Shown here piece by piece: positions 1 through 6,711 of a stretch of 7,293 nt of DNA. The stretch spans positions 6,543 to 13,835 of the forward strand of contig MFJZ01000025.1 in the NCBI GenBank assembly GCA_001781025.1, given 5' to 3'. The position numbers were made by a program, and so were the translations under genes. The notes under the pieces are model-generated. The model was not told the origin of the DNA. It saw nothing but the letters and a program-made list of their open reading frames with translations, and made no database searches. The stretch comes from Candidatus Gottesmanbacteria bacterium RIFCSPLOWO2_01_FULL_49_10. GTDB taxonomy: Bacteria > Patescibacteriota > Microgenomatia > UBA10105 > UBA927. Position 1 is the first letter of the stretch. Each line of letters starts with the position of its first letter.

Positions 1-547
1 CGAGCCGGAGAAACACGCTTTTTTTGATCGAGGCAATCCGCGTTGAAAACAAAAAGTAATACCCGCTCTTGTCGCGCTCGTTTATCCAGTACGACCAATC
101 TCTCAATGCTTTGTAATTTGGGAAAAACTCGTGCGACCGCTGCTCTTTGACCCACACACCGGTGACGGCCACGACGTCGGGATCGTCGCGGTAAATCGCG
201 GCCAGGTTGTGAAGCGTATCGGGAAAGAGCTCGACATCGCTATCGAGGAACACGACAAACTTCCCCCGCGCCACTTTGACCCCCCTGTTTCTGGCAACCG
301 CCGGCCCCATATTGCGGGGAAGACGGATGACACGGAGCGTGAAGCGTGAAGCGTGAAGCGTGAAGAAAAATACTTTACGCTTTCCTGCTTTCCTGCTTTC
401 CTGCTGAAACGGGTTAGTCGATCCATCATCCACGACGATCACCTCAAGGGCAGGGGCACGCTTGGACCGCTCAAGTGACACCAGGAGCCGCCCGATCGTC
501 GAGGATGAATTGTGATAGGGAATGATGATGCTAAAGAAAGGCTTCAT
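1..547 (-). CDS. Family 2 glycosyltransferase, N-terminal 182 residues (3' end outside window)
   Basis: Reading down from an ATG at 547 gives an uninterrupted frame to the window edge. It has GT2 (GT-A fold) features in order: N-terminal strand FFSIIIPYHNSSSTI (residues 4-18), VIVVDDGST (36-44) with the nucleotide-binding acidic pair, VIRLPRNMGPAVARNRG (73-89), and the metal-binding DSD (102-104) in FVVFLDSDVEL. It should transfer a sugar from a nucleotide donor in the cytoplasm; the acceptor-binding half is missing, so donor and acceptor are unknown. The start is well fixed: ATG overlaps the TGA of the upstream GT-C gene as ATGA, which implies translational coupling. Odd feature: about 28 residues lie between DDGST and VIRLP, where roughly 13 are usual, and this stretch is encoded by 7-bp and 8-bp tandem repeats (Q48-K56 and F61-L71). 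No stop or frameshift is present in this copy, so it appears intact, but folding of the repeat-encoded loop is untested. Confidence 0.93.
   Translation of the reverse strand, partial: MKPFFSIIIPYHNSSSTIGRLLVSLERSKRAPALEVIVVDDGSTNPFQQESRKAGKRKVFFFTLHASRFTLRVIRLPRNMGPAVARNRGVKVARGKFVVFLDSDVELFPDTLHNLAAIYRDDPDVVAVTGVWVKEQRSHEFFPNYKALRDWSYWINERDKSGYYFLFSTRIASIKKSVFLRL
337..364. repeat. Heptamer tandem repeat GCGTGAA x4 inside the GT2 gene
   Basis: Four perfect back-to-back copies of GCGTGAA on the plus strand (TTCACGC on the coding strand). They encode about residues 61-71 of the GT2 protein and give a visible 7-residue periodicity (FTLHASR then FTL). The unit is not a multiple of three, so gain or loss of one copy shifts the downstream frame before the DSD motif. 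Confidence 0.97.
356..382. repeat. Imperfect inverted repeat between the two tandem arrays
   Basis: AAGCGTGAAG (356-365) can pair with CTTTACGCTT (373-382) across a 7-base A/T loop. On the plus strand the only non-Watson-Crick pair is one G-T wobble; on the mRNA strand it is a C-A mismatch. The right arm contains TTTACGC, one transition from the reverse complement of the heptamer. The hairpin may stall polymerase and promote slippage, or mark a palindromic repetitive element. It is too central in the gene, and lacks a U-tract in the right place, to be called a terminator. Confidence 0.6.
381..404. repeat. Octamer tandem repeat TTTCCTGC x3 inside the GT2 gene
   Basis: Three perfect copies of TTTCCTGC (GCAGGAAA on the coding strand), 16 bp from the heptamer array. 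They encode about residues 48-56 of the GT2 protein. Again the unit is not a multiple of three. Two different short-unit arrays this close within a conserved catalytic domain are not expected from ordinary codon use. Confidence 0.96.
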
Positions 548-2169
548 TTTCTCACGAGTAGTCCCGCAATCTCGGGATGAGGCAGGTAATGCGCGAGTAC
601 ATATGCTTGATCTTGCCTAAGGAGCGTACTAGTTCGCTTCAAGTCTCCTTCAAAAATATACTTCGTCTGTGTTTTTTCCAACGCTTCCGAAAGCGATGGG
701 ACAGGATGGGAAAGATACGGCGCAAACTGACCAAACGGCAGGCAACAAACGGGATACGGATGTCGATAATACGTGGTCCGGCCGTCAAGGTCAAGGATAT
801 ACTCGGACACTGGAATGGTAGTAAAAAGCTTTTCCATGCCGACAAGCGTTTCCTTGTTGGTCCATGCAAGTTTTGGCGTTTCTATCTCCTGATTCACCAC
901 AAAAAGATAGATGAGCCCGGCTAGATATATCGCGACAAAAAGAGTTGTTCCGATCTGCGTCTTTCTCATCCTGGTCCAGAGGATATACACACTATCCGCC
1001 GCAAACCACGCAACAAAAACTGCGATGGGGATGAGGTATTGCGCGTGTTTGAGTGGCACGATCATTATATAAAACATTATGTGAACAATAAATGTACCTG
1101 ATATTAGGATTTCTTCCCAAAATCCGGCTCTCCCCTTTTCCATAAACGGTGTCACGAATCGGTAAATGCCGACAAAAATAGCAAGCACCCACAGCGCATG
1201 ATTAACGAGAAGTCCCCTTACCCACCCACCGGCCCCATAAAATATAGAGTTCGGATAAAAAAACAGGTCCGGCATCATAATGAACTGTTGGCTGATCTTA
1301 TTGGCCTCAACCGGAAGCTTAGTGAGGGAATAAACGACCTGATCGAGATTCCCGAGCTTCAGCGCCCACAAACCGAAAACAAAAAGAGGGAGCCCCAGTC
1401 CAACGAGGAACGGAAAAGAAATGTATTTGTCGTTGTCACCGACGCGCCATAGCCGCTTTGGCGACGGAGCGCGGTCGCCGCGATATTTACAATTCTTTTT
1501 CCAGACGGCAAAGGACACAAAAACGATGGCCGCCACGACGACCTGCGGCAGCGTCTTGGGAAGTACGAAAAGCGATAATCCATACAGGAAACCCGCAATG
1601 GAGAGGAAATGCCACCTCCGGTGTGACAAATCGTGGCCTTGTGTAATTTTTTGCATCCATATAATCTGGCATACCATCCCCCCTATCGCAAGTAATGTCG
1701 CAAGCGTATCCGGCCGGATTTCCAAAAATTTATCATACGGGAGCGGCAAAAAAGCGAGAATTATTCCGGCAATAACGGCTGTCCACGAACGGCGGACTAT
1801 CCAGAATAGGTATACGGTCATCGCGACAAGAAGGACAAAGAGTAAAAATGCTACGAATCGCCCGGCAAGAAGCGGCCCAGTACCGGCCCAAAACCAAAAC
1901 AGCGGGGAGAGAAACCAGTGAAATCCCGGAGGAAAAAACAGGAGAAACTCGACGTACGGCCTTCTGCCGGAAACCAACTGGTAGGCCCACGAGAGGTGCG
2001 CAAACTCATCGACGTCAATATACCGCCGCATACCAAGCCGATAGTGCCACCAGAGGAAAACAAAAAGGAGGGTGCACGAAACAAAAAGGAGCAATAACGG
2101 AAAAAAATTCTTTTGGACAAATGAAAGATACTCTCCACCGCGGCGAGGGGTACCAGGTCTTTGATTCAT
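544..2169 (-). CDS. GT-C membrane glycosyltransferase, GT39/ArnT-like
   Basis: A 541-residue polytopic membrane protein. After a first membrane segment (about 22-42) comes YIDVDEFAHL (50-59), the acidic first-loop motif typical of GT-C enzymes, which use polyprenyl-phosphate-linked sugars at the outer face of the membrane. KFLEIRPDTLAT (147-158) and a late PLKHAQYLIP (372-381) also resemble GT39-type proteins. About eleven membrane segments can be seen up to about 424, followed by a soluble tail of about 117 residues with a CC pair (475-476). A basic loop at about 223-248 looks like a cytoplasmic insert. Start: the ATG overlaps the aminotransferase TGA as ATGA, and its own TGA overlaps the GT2 ATG in the same way, so it sits mid-operon. 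Family-level role is fairly secure; sugar and acceptor (lipid, glycan or protein) cannot be read from sequence. Confidence 0.85.
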   Translation of the reverse strand: MNQRPGTPRRGGEYLSFVQKNFFPLLLLFVSCTLLFVFLWWHYRLGMRRYIDVDEFAHLSWAYQLVSGRRPYVEFLLFFPPGFHWFLSPLFWFWAGTGPLLAGRFVAFLLFVLLVAMTVYLFWIVRRSWTAVIAGIILAFLPLPYDKFLEIRPDTLATLLAIGGMVCQIIWMQKITQGHDLSHRRWHFLSIAGFLYGLSLFVLPKTLPQVVVAAIVFVSFAVWKKNCKYRGDRAPSPKRLWRVGDNDKYISFPFLVGLGLPLFVFGLWALKLGNLDQVVYSLTKLPVEANKISQQFIMMPDLFFYPNSIFYGAGGWVRGLLVNHALWVLAIFVGIYRFVTPFMEKGRAGFWEEILISGTFIVHIMFYIMIVPLKHAQYLIPIAVFVAWFAADSVYILWTRMRKTQIGTTLFVAIYLAGLIYLFVVNQEIETPKLAWTNKETLVGMEKLFTTIPVSEYILDLDGRTTYYRHPYPVCCLPFGQFAPYLSHPVPSLSEALEKTQTKYIFEGDLKRTSTLLRQDQAYVLAHYLPHPEIAGLLVRK

Positions 2170-3365
2170 AGTAATTGATGGATGACTCGTCTTCTGAAAA
2201 ACTCCCTCACCCAGCCTGCGACGTAGCGAGCCTCCCCGTCCGTGAGTTCCGGAAAGAGAGGAAGTGACAACACTTCCCGACCCAATGCCTCTGCAACCGG
2301 AAAATCTCCTTTTTTGTATCCTAAATATCCAAATGACCGGGTGAGATGAATAGGCACCGGGTAATGGATTGCGGTCGCTATGCCATGCTTGGCAAGAAAC
2401 GTCTTTAGGCTATCCCTATATGTTGTTCGAATGACAAAAAGGTGATAGCTCCCCCTGCCCTCTGGGTACCCTTGGCTGTCCAGACAGTCTGCACTCATAA
2501 CTGCCAGATCCCCCACACCGGTCAATTGCTGTTCGTAGTAGCGCGCTATCTGGCGCCTGCGCTCATTCCACTCATCAAGATACCGGAGTTTCACGCGCAG
2601 GATCGCCGCCTGAAGCTCGTCCAAGCGAGAGACACCAGAAACCTCATCGCTTTCATACCGCGCTTGTTCGCCGTACATCCGTAGTCCCTGTAATCGGCGG
2701 GCGACGACGGCATCGCTTGTCACGACCATCCCGCCATCGCCGTACGCTCCAAGATTTTTTGTGGGATAAAATGAGAAACACCCGATGTCCCCGATCGATC
2801 CGACTTTTTGCAATATAGTGTTTGCCTCATCTTCCTTGCCACCTGTCCCCTGTCGCGTGCTAGAGATCCGTGCCCCATGCGCCTGTGCCGCATCTTCGAC
2901 CAAAAAAATCTTCTGTTTGGACAAAACGATCGATCGGCATATCGAAACAATATCTCCTACATTGCCATACAGATACACGACGACGACTGCACGTGTTTTT
3001 TTTGTAATAGCGGTTTTCAGTGCTTCGGGATCCAGGGTGCCGTCGGTCTTTTTACAGTCAACAAGCTTGATCTCTACCCCAGAAAGGGCGACCCCGAAGG
3101 CTGTGGGGTATGCGTTGGCAGGAAGTATGACCTCATCTCCCGGCCCAACCCCCAGGGCGGCAAGCCCCAAGGTCAATGCATCCGTTCCGCTTGCTACCCC
3201 CACGCCATACCGCGTACCGATGTAGGAGGCAAATGCTTTTTCAAACGCGCCGACCTCTGCCCCGAGCGTAAAAATTCCACGCGCAAATACGCGACTGATC
3301 GCACGGTCAAGCTCTTTTTTAAGTTTTTTATGCTGTCGTGTCAGATCAAAAAACCCAATGTTCAT
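2166..3365 (-). CDS. DegT/DnrJ/EryC1/StrS-family sugar aminotransferase (PLP-dependent)
   Basis: A 399-residue fold-type I PLP enzyme of the family that aminates keto-sugar nucleotides, usually dTDP- or UDP-linked, using glutamate or glutamine. Landmarks: SGTDAL (59-64, cofactor phosphate site), VEDAAQAHGA (156-165) with D158 for the pyridine nitrogen, and SFYPTKNLGAYGDGG (198-212) with K203 as the Schiff-base lysine. Further family signatures are RMYGEQARYE (229-238), SRLDELQAAIL (246-256) and IHYPVPIHL (333-341). Catalytic residues are all present. Residues about 167-187 (rich in T, G, E, D) are about 16 longer than the short loop common at this place and coincide with a small heptamer-like DNA repeat. 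The start is the first in frame after a TGA at 3378-3380. It lies 35 bp after the preceding membrane-protein gene, and its stop overlaps the next start (ATGA). It is probably a 3- or 4-aminosugar synthase feeding the surrounding glycosyltransferases; the position aminated is not readable. Confidence 0.95.
   Translation of the reverse strand: MNIGFFDLTRQHKKLKKELDRAISRVFARGIFTLGAEVGAFEKAFASYIGTRYGVGVASGTDALTLGLAALGVGPGDEVILPANAYPTAFGVALSGVEIKLVDCKKTDGTLDPEALKTAITKKTRAVVVVYLYGNVGDIVSICRSIVLSKQKIFLVEDAAQAHGARISSTRQGTGGKEDEANTILQKVGSIGDIGCFSFYPTKNLGAYGDGGMVVTSDAVVARRLQGLRMYGEQARYESDEVSGVSRLDELQAAILRVKLRYLDEWNERRRQIARYYEQQLTGVGDLAVMSADCLDSQGYPEGRGSYHLFVIRTTYRDSLKTFLAKHGIATAIHYPVPIHLTRSFGYLGYKKGDFPVAEALGREVLSLPLFPELTDGEARYVAGWVREFFRRRVIHQLL
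2842..2855. repeat. Short heptamer duplication CCTGTC(C/G) x2 in the aminotransferase gene
   Basis: CCTGTCC followed directly by CCTGTCG, within the DNA that encodes the extra loop of the aminotransferase. Only two imperfect copies, so it may be chance. It is listed because unit length (7 bp) and placement in a protein loop parallel the larger array in the GT2 gene. Confidence 0.35.
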
Positions 3366-3377
3366 AAGACAAGTTTC

Positions 3378-3384
3378 TCACCTC
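3378..3384 (-). promoter_or_regulatory. Shine-Dalgarno-like site for the aminotransferase
   Basis: GAGGTGA on the minus strand matches seven bases of the usual anti-SD complement and ends 12 nt before the ATG at 3365. The spacing is longer than the common 5-10 nt, but no closer in-frame start exists upstream (TGA at 3378-3380). It is the clearest SD in the window; the two downstream genes depend on ATGA overlaps instead. Confidence 0.55.
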
Positions 3385-3400
3385 ATGCCACGAGATGCCA

Positions 3401-5053
3401 CTACCGACTTTCTCCATTCACTTTGTACACGACGGTATTACCGCTCTGAAACACACGTGTCAGTGACGGATAGGAAAGATCGCGCGCGCTCGGGGAAAGG
3501 GCGCGCTCCTGGTCACCGAAATATACATACGCGATCTTGTTTTGCCGGAGGAAAATCATAGCCCGCTCACTCGACATGTTCTGCCGGTAAAATAAGTCAA
3601 GGGGTATGACGATTGACGAGAGTTCCGGTACGCCGATAAGCTCTACCCACCAACTGGTATACACACGGTTACCGGCAAAAGCCGGAATGAGCATGCCGCC
3701 GAACGTGTCCACCAGGACCGTATCTTTCTCACCCGTATGGTCCCGCAGCCAAAAGACGGCGTCCATCACTTCCCGCTTGGGATAGGCGTAATCATATCCG
3801 GGTTTCAAACAGAAACACGCCTCGCTGTAGGTTCTACTCAGCCGATACGTCCCGATACCCGATACCAAAATGACTCCGACGGAAAGGATATAAAAATTCT
3901 TCATCGATAGTACGCCTGGAAACTTCCGGAGACGTTGGGCTATGGCCCAGAGCCCAACGGTAGCCAGTATCCCAAAGGCCAAAGCGTAGATGCTTTGGAA
4001 TACGCGGATCTGGTTAAACCCGAAAAGTGGCGCAAGGACAAACACACCCACCGGGTGAACGATGGTGTATGCTCCCAGAATCCCCAAGAAGCTCGTCCCA
4101 ATCCTCTCTTTGATCACGCGAAGAGCCCCGACCAGAGCCAGCGGATAGACCATTCCGACCGCGACCAGATACTCAAAAACACTAAGGTGCACAGGAAAAA
4201 GTTTTTCCGTGTTCACAAATGTATTCCAATCGTAAAACTGTGCGGCGTAACGAATGTAAAAAACGGGTAACACCGAAATACCGAGGTAGAGGATGAGTGG
4301 GCCGATCCGCCAGAAGAATCCGCGTAGCTTTCCTCTGCCGTAGGCGACCCACGACAACACGATAAACAGAAGTATCGCTATATACATGACGACCATACCA
4401 GGTAAAAATACCCAGCTCGAAACAAACCCGGTAGCACCCGCCGCTACACCTAACGAGAGCTTTCGTGTATCAACCGCTCTCCCCAAGAGCCACAGCGAAA
4501 GGAGAAGCGTTATCTGCCCGATCAGGTAATGCGGCATGGCCGAGGTCATTCGCTGAAACACCATGGAGTCGCTCATTATCCGCCACCAAATATCACGGGA
4601 GTCGAGAAACACCGATATGCCGGTCGCAAAAAATGTGAGTATGAGGGCGACCAGCCCTAGGCGCGTGTCGGTAAATAGTTGACGGGTCAAAAAAACTGTC
4701 AAAGAAATGAGGGTTAGGGACAACAGGAATGTCGCAAGGTAAAAGGCGACGAGCGGATTAAGTCTCGTGACACGCGCGATTTGTCCGATCAGAATGTACT
4801 CCATCTTAAGCGCCACTGGTTTGGATGGTATGACGCTTGTGTAGTGGGAATAGCGCATCCAGTGGCCGTTATATCCTTCTCGAATAATCGATAGATTGCC
4901 AACCGTATCGATTGGATAATTGACCGCACCCCAGTAATATCGGTCAGGAGGGGCCACACGGAAATTGCTGACAATGCGGCTATACGAAAGCCCGTACAGT
5001 ATAACGATGAGAAGGACTATCACGAAATACTGGCTACCGAATCGTAATTTCAT
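3401..5053 (-). CDS. Polytopic membrane protein, GT-C-like, family not assigned
   Basis: A 550-residue protein with an N-terminal membrane segment (about 9-25), a long first outer loop (about 26-98) and about ten further hydrophobic segments up to about 402. It ends in a soluble tail of about 148 residues. The loop holds YPIDTVGNLSIIREGYNG (46-63) and PVALKMEYILIGQIAR (79-94), a layout seen in large bacterial membrane proteins that resemble GT-C glycosyltransferases. No classic DE pair is present. The tail contains PKREVMDAVFWLRDHTG (425-441), DTVLVDTFGG (444-453) and YVYFGDQER (509-517), like the alpha/beta tail of oligosaccharide-transferase-like and YfhO-like proteins; C413 and C415 lie just after the last membrane segment. 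The ATG at 5053 is the first after an in-frame TGA (5063-5065); no SD is visible. It is the first gene of the minus-strand operon. Function as a glycosyltransferase is inference from fold pattern and neighbours; it could be a transporter or polymerase-like protein instead. Confidence 0.75.
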   Translation of the reverse strand: MKLRFGSQYFVIVLLIVILYGLSYSRIVSNFRVAPPDRYYWGAVNYPIDTVGNLSIIREGYNGHWMRYSHYTSVIPSKPVALKMEYILIGQIARVTRLNPLVAFYLATFLLSLTLISLTVFLTRQLFTDTRLGLVALILTFFATGISVFLDSRDIWWRIMSDSMVFQRMTSAMPHYLIGQITLLLSLWLLGRAVDTRKLSLGVAAGATGFVSSWVFLPGMVVMYIAILLFIVLSWVAYGRGKLRGFFWRIGPLILYLGISVLPVFYIRYAAQFYDWNTFVNTEKLFPVHLSVFEYLVAVGMVYPLALVGALRVIKERIGTSFLGILGAYTIVHPVGVFVLAPLFGFNQIRVFQSIYALAFGILATVGLWAIAQRLRKFPGVLSMKNFYILSVGVILVSGIGTYRLSRTYSEACFCLKPGYDYAYPKREVMDAVFWLRDHTGEKDTVLVDTFGGMLIPAFAGNRVYTSWWVELIGVPELSSIVIPLDLFYRQNMSSERAMIFLRQNKIAYVYFGDQERALSPSARDLSYPSLTRVFQSGNTVVYKVNGESR

Positions 5054-5078
5054 GGGACGTATTCAAGAACTGTGAGGT

Positions 5079-5084
5079 ATTGTA
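5079..5084 (-). promoter_or_regulatory. Candidate -10 box for the minus-strand operon
   Basis: TACAAT on the minus strand matches TATAAT at five of six positions and would start a transcript about 20 nt before the ATG at 5053. A second candidate, GATAAT, lies just upstream (5084-5089). No convincing -35 box is visible at 16-18 nt, so the call rests on the -10 and on position in a divergent gap. Confidence 0.35.
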
Positions 5085-5088
5085 TTAT
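5083..5088 (+). promoter_or_regulatory. Candidate -10 box for the plus-strand operon
   Basis: TATTAT matches TATAAT at five of six positions and would place the transcript start at or within a base or two of the ATG at 5095, giving a leaderless mRNA. The best -35 at 17 nt (TATTCA, 5060-5065) is weak. It overlaps the candidate minus-strand -10 boxes, so the two promoters could compete. Confidence 0.35.
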
Positions 5089-5094
5089 CTACGT

Positions 5095-6711
5095 ATGTTT
5101 TCCGCTAGTCTCAGGCGAAGACTACCGCTTGTTTTCGTCCTTATCGGTATAGGAATAACGACGTTTTTTATCGCGCGCACACTCATCCCCCGTGCCGCGG
5201 TTCTTTGGGACGAAGCAGTGTTTCTCCTCTGGTCGTATAAAATATATGAGGCAATCCGTGCGTTTAACCTTGCCTCTTTGGGTCAGATTGCCTACGGTCA
5301 AGTCGAGTATCCTCCGCTCCAATCGCTACTGCTGGGCATACCGCTTTCGTTTATCGGATTTTCTATTGAAAAAGCCAGACTCGTGGGATTGGGTTGGTTT
5401 ATCGCGGCGGGCATCCTCGTCTATATTCTGGCATGTCGTGTCGCAGGCAAGCATAAATCGACCACCGGCCTCCTTGCGACGTTTCTTTTTCTCACATCGC
5501 CACTTATCCTCTATCACGCATCGGTTGCCATGAAAGAAATGATGGGTGCTGCACTTTCTCTTTTCACGATCCTCCTCTACATTACCGCGACCAAACGCAA
5601 CCGACCGATTTTTTATATGCTCACTTCCATCGGCCTGGTCGCCCTCTTTTTGACGAAATATCACTATAGCGCTTTCATCGGCATCGGAATACTCATTGAG
5701 TTTTGTATTTCATTGCTTTTGGTAAAACACAAATCCGCCTCACTCAGCAGTCACGCGCTCATATTTGTGCCGCTTCTCGTCGTTATCCTCCTTTGGATAT
5801 ATATCCCGGTTGACCGAAGTGCAAAAATCATGGAAATCATTGCCAATAAAACCCTTTCCTACACCGGCGATATGGTTGATCCGATGACGTATGTGCTTTT
5901 TTACCCGAGGTCTGTCGTGTACTTCTATGCCATATCTCCGGCTGTCGGCATTCTACTGATCACGGCCATCGGCATGACGATAAAGAACCTAAAGAATTCT
6001 TCCATCCGGCTTCTTTGGATCGTCGTCATCGTCAATATGATACTCGTCGGGACACACGTAGAAAACATTCAAGACCGCTACATCTTTACCACCATGCCGT
6101 TCCTGTTCATCCTCGCCGCACTCGGTATCACGGAAACAGTCGATCGCCTGCTACGGATACAAAAACCCCGAGTCCGCGTGGCTTTTGCCCTCGCCGCCAT
6201 CCTTTTCTTGTATCATCTCTCTGTCCATCTCGTCCGGTTACCGTCTCAGGTCTACGGGGCCAGTGCACAAAGCCTCCACGGCTTAACCTTTGACCAAACC
6301 GACTATACGGATCATTGGTTTTTCTACGACACCAGCCGCTGGCCTAAAAAACTCCCCGGACCCAACGACGAGCGAGCCCGAGATGTGCTCGATTTTATCG
6401 TCCGAAACGTCGAGGCAACCAAACCCATCCAGGTGGCAGGTGTTGCCAATGCGTTTTCGCCCGATTATGTCAACCTGAAGTTTGCCCTAACACGCGAACA
6501 CACGAGCTCTGAAATCCTTTACCCTTCGTATGTCGTCACAGTTGAAGTCTTGCCTTCCTCACGCCACAATAATCTTGATTTTCAAAAAATGGTCGCGTGG
6601 CACATAAGCGAAATCCGCGCCATTGAGCGGGACCCGACGCTTATCCGAATGAGCGGAAAGCTCTTTAACGAACTGGGCGTATACGTCACGATTTATACCA
6701 AAAAGTCATGA
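5095..6711 (+). CDS. GT39/ArnT-like membrane glycosyltransferase
   Basis: A 538-residue GT-C protein. After a first membrane segment (about 10-28) comes VLWDEAVFLLWSYKIYE (36-52), with the catalytic-type DE pair at 39-40. QVEYPPLQSLLLGIPLSFIG (69-88) corresponds to the tyrosine-proline-proline loop of GT39/PMT_2 proteins. Also typical are AMKEMMGAALSLF (145-157), FLTKYHYSAF (185-194) and QDRYIFTTMPFL (326-337). About eleven membrane segments run to about 380, then a soluble tail of about 155 residues with an aromatic run (DHWFFYDTSRWP, 406-417). It likely moves a sugar from a polyprenyl-phosphate donor to a lipid, glycan or protein outside the cytoplasmic membrane. Start choice: ATG at 5095 is preferred; a TTG at 5080 is in frame but lies 1 nt after the only SD-like GAGGT and inside the putative promoter. 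Its TGA overlaps the methyltransferase ATG. Specificity unknown. Confidence 0.87.
   Translation: MFSASLRRRLPLVFVLIGIGITTFFIARTLIPRAAVLWDEAVFLLWSYKIYEAIRAFNLASLGQIAYGQVEYPPLQSLLLGIPLSFIGFSIEKARLVGLGWFIAAGILVYILACRVAGKHKSTTGLLATFLFLTSPLILYHASVAMKEMMGAALSLFTILLYITATKRNRPIFYMLTSIGLVALFLTKYHYSAFIGIGILIEFCISLLLVKHKSASLSSHALIFVPLLVVILLWIYIPVDRSAKIMEIIANKTLSYTGDMVDPMTYVLFYPRSVVYFYAISPAVGILLITAIGMTIKNLKNSSIRLLWIVVIVNMILVGTHVENIQDRYIFTTMPFLFILAALGITETVDRLLRIQKPRVRVAFALAAILFLYHLSVHLVRLPSQVYGASAQSLHGLTFDQTDYTDHWFFYDTSRWPKKLPGPNDERARDVLDFIVRNVEATKPIQVAGVANAFSPDYVNLKFALTREHTSSEILYPSYVVTVEVLPSSRHNNLDFQKMVAWHISEIRAIERDPTLIRMSGKLFNELGVYVTIYTKKS

Noticed and set aside
356..382. Possible rho-independent terminator
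   Set aside because: It lies within an intact gene, the stem is A/T-rich at both ends and there is no U-tract after it on the transcribed strand.
337..404. Possible CRISPR array
   Set aside because: Units are 7 and 8 bp in direct tandem with no spacers; this is simple sequence repeat, inside a coding frame.
103..429. 108-residue open frame on the minus strand across the repeat block
   Set aside because: It is out of frame with the GT2 gene, which carries all the family motifs in the other frame through the same DNA. Its length partly reflects the tandem repeats.
1460..1479. Inverted repeat GGCGAC / GTCGCC with an 8-base loop in the GT-C gene
   Set aside because: Short, lies in the coding part for a basic loop, and is of a size expected by chance in several kilobases.
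1421..1921. 166-residue plus-strand open frame opposite the GT-C gene
   Set aside because: Highly basic, no motif, antisense to a well-supported membrane protein; a shadow of its codon pattern.
3385..3401. Direct repeat ATGCCAC x2 between the first two minus-strand genes
   Set aside because: Two 7-bp copies 10 bp apart in a short gap; could be chance, and no operator arrangement is evident.
2808..3449. 213-residue plus-strand open frame opposite the aminotransferase
   Set aside because: No recognisable domain, unusual cysteine-rich composition, and it lies wholly antisense to a gene with complete catalytic motifs.
5080..5094. TTG start at 5080 for the GT39 gene
   Set aside because: The only SD-like bases (GAGGT, 5074-5078) are 1 nt away, too close to act, and the extra five residues are not part of any motif; ATG at 5095 is preferred, though not proven.
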